Shown: in pieces, positions 1-9,368 of the stretch
Layout: every line of letters starts with the position of its first letter
Position numbering within the stretch: position 1 is the first letter of the stretch
Source: Atkinsonella hypoxylon
Lineage: Eukaryota; Ascomycota; Sordariomycetes; Hypocreales; Clavicipitaceae
Reading direction: 5' to 3'
Length of the DNA: 64,000 bases
NCBI GenBank assembly: GCA_000729835.1
Contig: JFHB01000027.1
Span: 1-64,000, forward strand
Translations under genes and position numbers: made by a program
Notes under the pieces: model-generated
Told to the model about the DNA's origin: nothing
What the model saw: the letters and a program-made list of their open reading frames with translations, nothing else
Database searches by the model: none

Positions 1-670
1 GAGCCACGGACAGTCGGCGAGGACAGGAGACGCGCTCGTCCAAGGGCGCCCGAGCAAGCCGTTGCGGTGCAGTGCACCAAATGCAATCGGGCTGGTTTAC
101 TTGCATCGTAAAAAAAAAAAAAAAAAACCAAATCAAAAAAAAAGTATATCAGGCCAATCCTCCCGTCAGCCACCTGTGCTCCCAATGAAGAGAAAAACTG
201 TGTGTTATCCGATCACCGCATAAGTAAGCATCGTCTGACTTTCTTCCGCAAAAGGGGACAACCTGCACACGGCACAGCCTGTCGAACCAATTACGTTACG
301 TGGCTGAAACATCCCGAGCTTTGTGCATGCCGAGTCAATCATTTCCAGTTCGATAAAGCATTCTCTTTCCCCCCCCCAAAAAAAAAAAAAAACGGAAAAT
401 TAATTTAATTCTCCGGTCGTGCATCTTTTGTGTGCAAAGCAGTGGCCCGCCGCGGATCCCTGCGAGTCTCAAGGCCGCTTGCTGACCAGAGGCCAGACTA
501 TTTTACAAGAACAGAGGTGTTCCCTCGATAGGATTATCGGCTCAACTTGGCTCCATCTATTTTTTTCCCCCATTCCTGTCTTTTTGATATTTTTACTTTT
601 ATCATTATTATTATCATCATTATTATATATACCCATCTCGCAAGTGCCCTTGCGCGTTTCCCAAGCCAAG
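1..670. promoter_or_regulatory. Upstream region of the ABCG gene
   Basis: No convincing gene is seen here. The stretch holds three poly-A runs (about 110-127, 139-148, 378-392) and, from about 545 to 650, a pyrimidine-rich and TTAT-rich block just before the start codon at 671, which fits a fungal promoter/5' UTR. The short open frames are AT-rich and low-complexity and look like chance. Confidence 0.5.
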
Positions 671-2771
671 ATGAGCTTCAAGGAGTCCAACGCGGGGGAG
701 GGGCTCAAGTCCGATCCTGAACAGCAGGCCGTGGGGGACGCCCACTTGTATAACTCGATTGTCGAAAGCCTGACCTGGAGCGAGGTCGAGGTCACGGTCA
801 AGGATCGTGAGAGCGGCCAGCCCAAGAAGCTCGTTGATCAGGCCGCGGGCGTGGTCAAAGCCGGTGAGTTCTGCCTTGCACGCACGCACGCACGCACGCA
901 CGGGACAGTTTTGTCCGTGTATCCCTCGGCCTCGACTTCATGGCTAACGAACCAACTTTTTTTCATCCAGGCGAGATATGTGCCCTCATGGGCCCGTCCG
1001 GCTGCGGCAAGACGACCCTCCTCAACGTGCTCGCCCGCCGTCCTACCCACGGCAAAACACACGCTCGAGTCCTGATCAACGGCACAGAGGTGTCTGACAC
1101 GACTTTTCGACAGATGACTTGCTTCGTAGAGCAAGAGGATGCGCTGATCGGGTCGCTGACCGTCCGGGAGACGCTCGAGTTTGCGTCCCGACTGGCGAAC
1201 ACGAGGTGCGCCACCCCTGCCTTTCCTTCTTCAGCCCCGAATTGATAAAAACCGCGTGAAGCAAAAAAAAAAAAGACATTAACGCTTTCTCCCCCCCCCC
1301 TTTCCCCAACCACAGCTCCCTTTCTCGCAAAGAGCGCCATCTGCGCATATCCTCGCTCCTCGCGTCATTCGGCTTGACCGCCCAGACTGACACCCTCGTC
1401 GGCACTCCCCTTCGCAAAGGCATCTCGGGCGGCCAGAAGCGCCGCGTCGGCGTGGCAAGCCAGCTCATCACGAGCCCCAAGGTGCTCTTCCTCGACGAGC
1501 CGACCAGCGGCCTCGACTCGGCTGCCTCGCACGAGGTCGTCAGCTTCCTGCGCAGCATTGCGCGCCAGCACAACCTGCTCGTCCTGTGCTCCGTCCACCA
1601 ACCGTCCACCTCGACCTTCAACCTGTTCGACAAGCTCGTCCTCCTCTCCGCCGGCCGGACGCACTACTTTGGTCCCGTGGCCGAGGCCGTCCCCCATTAT
1701 CAGAGCCTCGGCGTCCAGGTGCCCAACTACGTCAACCCGGCCGAGTTCCTCCTCGAACTCGTCAACATTGACTTTGTGCAGGACAGGGCCAAGGCCGCTC
1801 AGCGACTCGACACGCTCTACCAGCAATGGACCTCGTCTCCGCAGGCTCGCCGCTCGCTCGAGGCCGTCGCGGCCGCTGAGTCGGAGAAGTGCCCCGTCAA
1901 TCTCTCGCAGATCAGCACGCCCTCCCTGCCGCGACTCGTCCTCACCCTCCTCCACCGCTCCTTCATCAAGTCCTACCGCGACGTGGTGGCCTACGGCATC
2001 CGCGTAGCCATGTACACCGGCCTGGCCATCATGATGGGCACAGTATGGCTGCGCCTCTCCCCGTCCCAGGAGTCCATCCAGCCCTTCATCAACGCAATCT
2101 TCTTCGGCTCCGCATTCATGTCCTTCATGGCAGTAGCCTACGTCCCCGCCTTCCTGGAAGACCGCCTGCAGTACGTCAAGGAGCACGAAAACGGGCTCTA
2201 CGGCGCAACCGCCTTCATCACAGCAAACTTCCTCATCGGCGCCCCGTACCTCTTCTTCACCTCGGTCCTCTTCTCCATCATCTCCTACTGGCTGTCCAAT
2301 TTCCAGCCCACCGCCTCCGCATTCTTCACCTGGGTCATGTGGCTCTTCCTCGACCTCCTGGCCGCCGAGTCGCTGGTCGTCTTCATGAGCTCCCTCGTCC
2401 CCAGCTTCGTCATCTCCCTCGCCCTCGTCGCCTTTGCCAACGGCCTGTGGATGTCGGTCGGCGGCTTCATGGTTCCGCCTACCATCATGAACGCCTTCTA
2501 CAAGTACGTCTTCTACTACTGGGACTACCAGAGATATGTCTTCGAAGGCATGATGGTCAACGAGTTTGAGAACCGCGTCTATTCTTGCGGACAGGGCTGC
2601 CGGTGCATGTACGACTCGCCGCTTGCGGATCAGTGCGCCATTGAAGGAAAGGCTGTGCTGAGCCAGTATGGGTACTCGACGGGTAATAAGGGCAAGAATG
2701 TGGGAATCATGATTGCTATTATTGCTGGATATCGCATTGCCTCGTGGCTTGTGCTGAAGCTGCGGAGATGA
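671..2771 (+). CDS. ABCG (White/WBC-type) half-size ABC transporter
   Basis: This is a plasma- or internal-membrane ATP-driven exporter of the ABCG subfamily, with one nucleotide-binding domain followed by one ABC2-type membrane domain. Proposed exons are 671-863, 971-1205 and 1316-2771, with GT-AG introns of 107 and 110 nt that keep frame; the product is 627 aa. Visible motifs: Walker A GPSGCGKTT (residues 72-80), signature ISGGQKRR (180-187), Walker B LFLDEP (201-206), and an H-loop in SVHQPS. The C-terminal third has about six hydrophobic segments, as expected for ABC2_membrane. NBD-first order and single-copy domains make it a half transporter that should dimerise; it is not a full-length PDR pump. 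The substrate cannot be read from sequence. It is convergent with the MFS transporter downstream. Confidence 0.92.
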
Positions 2772-3336
2772 AAGAAAGGGTGAGGAGGGGGAAGGGGGTG
2801 GGGATTGGGGGTAGAGGGTGGGGGCCAAGGACAGAGGCTAGATTTGGGGTAGAGCGCCAAGGATGAGCTGTTTGTTGCATTCGAGACGGGAAGAGGTGCA
2901 TATACCAACCACCAATTTCACTTTATCCCTTGATTTTTCACACAAAAAAAAACCAAAAAAAAACCCAATAAAAAGGTCACCTAATTACACGAGAAATAAT
3001 GATTTTAGACATCATAAATAGTAATAAAATTAGCGCACACACGAGCTCACAAGTTGGGGGCAAAATCCAGCAGTGTCCTTTTTGAATCTTACCAGCGGCT
3101 TAACAGCTGCACCACCGACAAAGGCACAATTCGTCAATGGCCAGACACAATGACAATAAAAATTAGTATTCTACTCTAGGCATCAATTCCAATACTTGAC
3201 TAAAATAACTCGTGCTCCCAAGTCGCGATCCAAGCTCAAGTACCCTATCCAGTTTGCGGGCCTATCTATTCCTACTCCTGGAACTCCCGTTTCTGATTTT
3301 GCTCACAACACCACCTTTCAATAAGAGCGCAGTCAC
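2772..3336. other. Convergent intergenic region
   Basis: This is the 3' side of both the ABCG gene (+) and the MFS transporter (-). It contains A-runs near 2940-2975 and AT-rich stretches that would serve as polyadenylation regions. No gene is supported. Confidence 0.5.
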
Positions 3337-5019
3337 TTACACTGTAGCTCCACGCCAATGTCGGGCAGGAATCTTTCTTTCAAACAACAGGTCAATCTCG
3401 GCCGGCGTGCGGTCTTTCATCTCAGGCAAACGGAACCACGCCCAGACCAAGGAGATGGATGCTGTACCGGCCCAGACGAAAGCAGCCCGAGCCCCAAGAC
3501 CCCATCCAACAGGCTTCTTCTCCAGCAGGTTCGGCACCAGAAAGAGATTGACAATTGCAAACACGACGTACGCCCCGCGCGCTATTGAATTTGTTGCAGC
3601 CTTTAGTCGCGTGGAAGGGGTCTCGGCAACAATCGTGTAGCACACAGGTCCAATGGTAAAGTTATACGTAACAGCAAAGAGAATGACAAAGGTTGCAATG
3701 GACCACCCGATGCCTCTGGGCCCGCTTCGGCAAAAGAAGGACAGACTGCCTATCGCGAGAAGACAAGTGATCTCGGCAAGTAACCCGCCCAGCCACAGAG
3801 TTCGTCGTCCAACCATTCGCATCATGCCCATGGAAGATATTGTCGTCAAAATACAGACAAAGTACATCCCGACTGTGACATAGAGCGCGTTATCCTCGGA
3901 CAGTCCACCCTTTTGTAAAATCTTGAGCGAGTAGAATATAAGAGGTGTTCCGACCCACTGCTGGGTGATGTAAGTCATGACAGCAATCTCTGTTCGGCGC
4001 AAATTGATGCCTTTAAAGCAGCCCAACAGGCCCATCTGGTCCGAAGTCTGCTGTTCATGGGTGTCGACAGCTCGAATCGCAGCCAGCGCACCGTCGGCGT
4101 CAAACATGGGATCTCGGTTCAGGCGACCAAGAACCTGTCTCGCTTTCTCATCTTCACCGTTTCGGGTCAGGTACAAGGGGCTTTCGGGCGCCATAAAAGC
4201 GACGACGAGCAATGGTAACACCCAGCCATATTGAATCAACATAGGAACCTTGATACTCCATTCCACGCTCTTGATCTCCTTGGTCCCACGCAAGACGCTA
4301 GCTGAGACGAGCTGCCCCACGAGCCAGAAAACGTTGATCATGGTCGTTGCAGGTGCTTTCAGTTTGAGTGGAGTAATGTCAGACACGTAGGGCAGAGTAA
4401 TGCCCTGGAACAGGCCCCATGGAATGCCGAGAAGGAGCTCGCCGACGAGAAAGACGGCCAAGGGGTTTTTGGTGCCCATGGACCAGAACCCAATCATGAG
4501 GCAGAAGGCGGCAAATGCGAACCCTCCGGCGCTACAGATGCGATATCCCATACGATTAACCACACGAGGAGCGAGCCATAGTCCAGCCAGCTGACCACAC
4601 GCTGCCGCGATTGTGATTCCAGATTGCCATGCTGTTGGAATCGTGTAGTCGCTCTGTCCCGAGCCTTTTTGACCGTATTTCTTCTGGAATGCTGCGTAAG
4701 AAAAGAAGTTTGGGACAAGTGCTGTCTCATAACCCTCCATGATGATCGGCGCGGCCATCACCACTGCCCAAAGCAGAGCCATGTGGTAGTACTTGATGGT
4801 GTATTTCGTTGTCATGCTTTGCTCGCGGTCGTCGGCAGCCCTAGCCCTTTCATCGCTGCCAAAGACGTCACTCGGAGTCATACTTGGAACTTGGATGATC
4901 GTGGTCGATGTGTCGTCCGTCTTCTTGCTTCTATGTCGCCGCCAACTCTCCTCGTCCGTCCTCTCGACGGATCCTGATTTAAGTTGCCTCCGCAACTTGT
5001 CCAAAGGTCCAAAAGCCAT
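3337..5019 (-). CDS. MFS sugar transporter, alpha-glucoside (maltose) permease-like
   Basis: A 560-aa intronless reading frame of the sugar-porter branch of the major facilitator superfamily. It has a hydrophilic N-terminal tail of about 80 residues and roughly twelve membrane segments. Family motifs are PESPLYL in the mid-protein loop (residues about 276-282), GRRTLWLGG after the central loop, and a C-terminal PEMKDRTPAEIDLLFE block followed by IPARHW, the arrangement seen in fungal general alpha-glucoside:H+ symporters (Mal/Agt1-like). The inferred role is proton-coupled uptake of maltose-like disaccharides; the exact substrate is uncertain because many fungal paralogues differ. The start at 5019 gives the usual N-tail length; a TATA box lies about 220 nt upstream and a pentanucleotide repeat sits between the two. 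Confidence 0.88.
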   Translation of the reverse strand: MAFGPLDKLRRQLKSGSVERTDEESWRRHRSKKTDDTSTTIIQVPSMTPSDVFGSDERARAADDREQSMTTKYTIKYYHMALLWAVVMAAPIIMEGYETALVPNFFSYAAFQKKYGQKGSGQSDYTIPTAWQSGITIAAACGQLAGLWLAPRVVNRMGYRICSAGGFAFAAFCLMIGFWSMGTKNPLAVFLVGELLLGIPWGLFQGITLPYVSDITPLKLKAPATTMINVFWLVGQLVSASVLRGTKEIKSVEWSIKVPMLIQYGWVLPLLVVAFMAPESPLYLTRNGEDEKARQVLGRLNRDPMFDADGALAAIRAVDTHEQQTSDQMGLLGCFKGINLRRTEIAVMTYITQQWVGTPLIFYSLKILQKGGLSEDNALYVTVGMYFVCILTTISSMGMMRMVGRRTLWLGGLLAEITCLLAIGSLSFFCRSGPRGIGWSIATFVILFAVTYNFTIGPVCYTIVAETPSTRLKAATNSIARGAYVVFAIVNLFLVPNLLEKKPVGWGLGARAAFVWAGTASISLVWAWFRLPEMKDRTPAEIDLLFERKIPARHWRGATV

Positions 5020-5049
5020 GATTGTAGGTTGATATCCGATGCGGAATAA

Positions 5050-5122
5050 TGTAGTGTAGTGTAGTGTAGTGTAGTGTAGTGTAGTGTAGTGTAGTGTATT
5101 ATAGTGTATTGTAGTGTAGTGT
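5050..5122 (+). repeat. (GTAGT)n pentanucleotide microsatellite
   Basis: About fourteen tandem GTAGT units, the last few slightly degenerate, lying roughly 30 nt upstream of the MFS transporter start. Given the TATA box at 5240-5247, it should lie in the transcribed 5' leader, reading CACTA on the mRNA. Confidence 0.95.
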
Positions 5123-5239
5123 AATGCGATGTCGTGTATTGGCGAAAAGGAAAGAATTCAAGTAAAAGTCGAGGCTCGATATTCAGCGAGGATAGCAAGT
5201 GCAGACCATGACGGCGGAGGGCGCAGGCGACCATGGCTG

Positions 5240-5247
5240 TATTTATA
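5240..5247 (-). promoter_or_regulatory. TATA box of the MFS transporter
   Basis: TATAAATA on the minus strand, about 220 nt upstream of the MFS start codon. It is a good consensus match in the right orientation with no competing gene; the transcription start itself is not visible. Confidence 0.5.
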
Positions 5248-5625
5248 CATCACGGCGTGGCTTCTCCGAAAGTTTTGCTCCGAAAGGCTGCAGGAGCGAG
5301 CCAAAACAAGCTCTTCTACTTCTAGCCTGTCCAAGCAAAGCTTACGCCCCCTTTTCCCTCGTAAAGACGAAAAGATAAAGCAAGATATAGCATTTCAACC
5401 GACAATTGTGGCTGGTAGCCATGGTCGAAACTAAGAGTTTCGTGCAGAGCCTAATCGTGTGTCGTAACTCGCATAAATATTACGCTAATATGCTAACACT
5501 TCTACGTCGGGCGCTCTCCACGAATATTGACTGCATATCCCCAAGATGGTTGATCATGGCATGTCCCTCACCTTGGTAATCAACTTGGAGCATAGATTCT
5601 GGCTATGCGTCTCTGTTTCATCCAG
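5248..5625. other. Intergenic stretch, nothing recognised
   Basis: Distal promoter side of the MFS transporter. AT-rich around 5440-5500. No supported gene. Confidence 0.4.
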
Positions 5626-6573
5626 CTAAAGGAGGACTTTGTGGCCAAGTACAAGATTAAATGATGACGAGGCAGAATCATGGGAATATACCTGTGGAAG
5701 GAACATGCCCATCAAGGGGCGATGCGAAGCTTCAACAAAGCTTTCCCTACCATCCTGGACATTCATCTTCCTCGCAGCGAGCCGCCAGCCTGCATGGATG
5801 GCTTGCTCAAATTTGTGTTCGCTCCACACGTCACTCATGAGCTTAATCGCCTTAAGTTTTAGTGGCGTCAAGTTCCCAGCTAGAATTGAAGCGAGCCCTC
5901 AGTAAAGAGCTCGAGGAATTCTTAGGCAACAACGCCCGAGGCGCATGACTGAAGTTTTTGGTCCTGAATCTCAGTCGGCAGCTTCGAGTATTCGTGTCCG
6001 AACCGAGCAATGGTATGCAAACTATCCAGATGGTACTGTAGAACAAGCTCCATCACAGTCTACAGCCCACAGCCTTCGCCTCATTTCTCTTTTAAAATGC
6101 GACCCTGACGGGAAGTATGACGGATCTCTTTGTAAGCCCATGAGCATTGCTGTGGTCGACAGGCCACCGCCAACAACCATGTTAGACCAGAGTAGCACAA
6201 AGCGGTATGCTTGGACGAGGATGAAAGCGACAGACAGAATAGTCTTCCATATTCAGATTAAGTTTTGTGGGCTCCCCGAAAGCCATGGCTGGGCTAAGTG
6301 GTTCTTTGTGGCGGCCGCATTGCGGACCTCGGATCCGACTGCATTCATGACAAAGGTGCTGCCCAGCCACCACCGATACTTGAAATGCCGTTCGTGCATT
6401 CCTGCCTGTTTACTAGCTGAAGCAGGCGGGAAATAGATGATGTCCGTCTCGAGATGGTTCGACTTGGCGGTATTTCGAGCCGTCCGAAGTTCTCTGTATA
6501 ATTCCATCAGCTTCGTAGTATTTCTATCTCTACCATTAAGAGAGAAGCCCCTTTGGATTATCAAAGCCATCAC
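5626..6573 (-). pseudogene. Decayed fungal-specific transcription factor (MHR domain)
   Basis: Minus-strand fragments in several frames read like the fungal_trans middle homology region of zinc-cluster regulators. The clearest piece is at about 6180-6000: MLMGLQRDPSYFP, then a spacer and REMRRRLWAV, matching the family pattern GLHRDP..F...EMRRRLWA. A fragment at 6573-6253 contains YRELRTARN and an aromatic FKYRWW block, and 5871-5626 ends with a C-terminal-like tail. The frame is broken by stop codons (for example a TAG soon after the RRLWA block) and by frame changes, and no Zn2Cys6 motif remains in place. I infer an inactivated regulator; its neighbour is a decayed O-methyltransferase. Confidence 0.6.
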
Positions 6574-6764
6574 CGGTGGTAGGCTGAGATGATCAGCTCA
6601 TCCGAGTCCTTCTATTGATTCTCCTACTTGCTCACCGTACTCATGCCAGGTGCAGCTGATGGCCGTCGCCGTAAACGCGCATTTTTTCCAACAAATTTCG
6701 CAGCGGCAGGTTCGCAGAGACTTTGGTGCAATTTGCCGAACTGTGTCCGACTTCAAATGGGACT

Positions 6765-7130
6765 AAATCACTCAAAGTTCGTATCCCTGGACTTCCACGC
6801 TAAGCATCCCGCTACGGAGCGCTGGTGCGCTATATCCGGCAGTGTCTTCGCGACTACAGCGATGAAGATTCCGTCGACATACTGCAACGCATTTCGGAGG
6901 CCATGGAGTTGGACAGCAGGCTCCTGATCGTGGAGCATATGCTAGGAATCCATCAGCCATGTCCACTGCAATGGTATTTACGAGATTGATCGACGGCAGG
7001 GAGAGAAATTCGAAGAATTCAGAGCCATCGTGACGAGAGCTGGATTGGAGGTTGTGCAAATGTTTAGGACGGAAGGTACAGACCGCTGTGGGACTGCAAA
7101 AGGGTGGAATAAGATGGTCACGTGGTAACA
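6765..7130 (+). pseudogene. Decayed SAM-dependent O-methyltransferase (Methyltransf_2-type), C-terminal part
   Basis: Plus-strand fragments match the C-terminal half of fungal/plant-type O-methyltransferases, but need at least two frame changes. The pieces in order are SKFVSLDFHAKHP (about 6775-6812), then in another frame RYIRQCLRDYSDEDSVDILQ and ELDSRLLIVEH (about 6830-6940), then MSTAMVFTRLIDGRERN (about 6958-7008), and finally FEEFRAIVTRAGLEVVQMF with FRTEG and a terminal W (about 7009-7127). This follows the family order: LR..LHDW.D, PGS.LLI.E, the catalytic-loop region, GG.ER, L..AG. No intact SAM-binding N-terminal half is seen. The gene is clearly non-functional here. Confidence 0.7.
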
Positions 7131-7568
7131 AGTATAGCGAATCCAGACTTCGCCCACCCGCTTTCGCGCGAATGCGGTTCAATGTTGTCTCGGGAGCTGA
7201 GAGAGGAGTTCCACAGCGGCCTATGATGGCGGGTCAACCACTAATAGCCGAAGAGTCCTCATTGCCGGGGCCTGAACCAGTGTGCCTTCTTCAATGTGCC
7301 TGAAGACGGATGTCCCGGTGCCTCGGCATCACCCGCGTCAGCCCCGCATCATAATGCAGTTCCGGCACAACACGCATCAAATCGGACCCGAATGCGGTCG
7401 TCAGTAGTTACCGTTCCTGCATATGCATGAACAGACAAGCCGCGGGCATGTATGCTTCTTAAACCATCGTACCACCACACCTGTGGCACTACACTAACAC
7501 CTCGTCAACTTTCTCATTTCCTCATAATATATCCAATTCTGTTCAGTCAGGCTTATTCCACCTCCATA
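7131..7568. promoter_or_regulatory. Upstream region of the acyl-CoA dehydrogenase gene
   Basis: No gene is supported. A CT-rich stretch at about 7495-7560 precedes the start at 7569. An in-frame upstream ATG at 7452 would add 39 residues without family similarity, so I treat it as leader. Confidence 0.4.
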
Positions 7569-8923
7569 ATGCCAGCGGACCCCAAGCTTAACATTCCAGA
7601 GTCCATCCCCTGGAGTGAGCCGTCATGGCTTCGAGGCGTCAACTCTCCCTATTACAACGACTCTCATAGACTGCTCCAGCAAAATCTACGCAAGTATATA
7701 GACAGTCATATCCTCCCCCACGCTCTCGATTGGGAAGAGAAAGGTGATGTTCCTCCAGAGATAGCGGACGACTTCTGCAAGTCAGGTATCCCCTTTCTCG
7801 ATGTGCCTGCTGCTTACCGACCGGCCCATGTGCCCGATCTGGCTGGGATTCCACATGCAGACCTGGACGCGTTCCATTTCTTGATCGCGAGCGATGAAAT
7901 GTCTCGCGCGGAAGGAGGTGTTGGAATTGCCCTGGCTGGTGCTTCAGCCATTGGCGCTCCTCCCATCGTAAACTGTGGAACAGAAGAGCAGAAGCGGAAG
8001 TGGCTGCCGGGGCTGTTCTCAAGAGAGACAAGCTTTTCCCTAGGAATCACTGAACCGAGCGGCGGTTCAGATGTTGCAAGGATCAAAACCACGGCTGAAA
8101 AGACGCCAGATGGGAAATTCTACAGTGTGAACGGTGTCAAAAAGTGGATTACCGGCACCCCATGGGCAACACATATGACTACCGCTGTGCGAACAGGAAA
8201 ACCCGGCATGAAGGGTATATCACTACTCGTGGTTCCCATGGATTCGCCAGGCATTATGCACCAGAAAATCTTCAACAGCGGTCAGAATGCCGGCGGCGCT
8301 TCTTTCGTGTACCTCGAGAATGTCAAGGTCGCCGTGGAGAACCTGATCGGGGAGGAAAACGAAGGATTCCTCATCATCATGAAGAACTTCAACAAGGAAC
8401 GTTTCCTGCTGACGGTGGGGTGCAATCGCAAGGCGCGTTCTTGCCTCGCCATGTCGTTCCAGTACGCCATGAACCGAGAGACATTCGGGAAGCCCCTGAT
8501 CCAGAACCAGGTCATCAGGAGAAAACTATCCGAGCTGGCACACAGAATCGAAGCCCACTGGGCGTGGCTTGAGCAGCTGGCGTATCATATCCGGTCGTCG
8601 GAACTAGGGTGGGAAGATCCACAGATTGCTAGTCGGGTGGCTCTCCTGAAGGTTCAGGGCGGGCAGCTGCTCGAGTTGGCCGCCAGAGAAGCGGCTCAGA
8701 TCTTTGGTGGCGCGGGATACCAGAAAGGTGGACCGGGTGCAACTGTTGAGCAGATAAACCGTGATCTGAGGATGTTGGTGAGTAGCGCACCGGCTGCAAC
8801 CATCGAAACGGGTGGCGATTTTGACTAACATGCTGATAGGTCGTTGGTGGTGGCAGCGAGGAGATCATCGCGGATCTGGCGGTGCGCTTGGAGTTGGCCA
8901 TGATGGGAGCATCCAAGTTATAA
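7569..8923 (+). CDS. Acyl-CoA dehydrogenase with C-terminal SKL peroxisomal signal
   Basis: FAD-dependent acyl-CoA dehydrogenase, catalysing the first step of fatty-acyl beta-oxidation. Proposed exons are 7569-8777 and 8840-8923 with a 62-nt intron (GTGAGT to ATAG); the product is 430 aa, usual for the family. Visible features: N-terminal IPWSEPSWLRG and SPYYNDSH as in fungal members, the flavin/substrate block GITEPSGGSDVARIKTT (about 160-176), the INRDLRML block, and VGGGSEEI, where the first Glu aligns with the catalytic base of medium-chain enzymes. The last exon ends in ASKL, a type 1 peroxisomal targeting signal, so the enzyme is predicted to be peroxisomal rather than mitochondrial; no mitochondrial presequence is evident from the chosen start. 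It lies next to decayed secondary-metabolism genes, but a link is not shown. Confidence 0.9.
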
Positions 8924-9368
8924 CTTTGGAGTATAATATCCCAGCTTTGCTAGTAACAGATGCGGGATAGATCGTACCCGAGAAACTGCCCTCTCTGGAG
9001 CAGATAGAGAGCTAAGATGAACTATAAAAAGGAAAGGGCCTAATTATCGAGATCTGAAGAAAATGTTGAAAGCATCTGCTCTACTACTTGCCGGGCCGCC
9101 TGCAGTTGGTGGCAGGTGTCCACCACTTGGGCTCAGCTAGCGACAAACGATTCTGCAAACGCACTTCGTGTACAGCAGCCACCACCATGGCCGCTTCGTC
9201 AATCGGTAACTGTGAAGTTTCTTACAATTGCAGCCGTTTGTAATTCAATTTCTGGGGCCGCTATGCTATCATGAATGCTTACTTATAATCGTCCGGTGGC
9301 ATTTGATAAAATCTCACCCACAATCCAAGTGTCACGCCCCAGCAGACAACATATCATTGACAAGCGCC
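8924..9368. other. Intergenic region
   Basis: 3' end of the acyl-CoA dehydrogenase and promoter of the next gene. No gene is supported. Confidence 0.4.

Noticed and set aside
1365..2828. 487-aa minus-strand open frame
   Set aside because: It is the antisense shadow of the ABCG gene: GC-rich codon third positions leave the opposite strand open, and the peptide is low-complexity Glu/Asp/Gly/Val.
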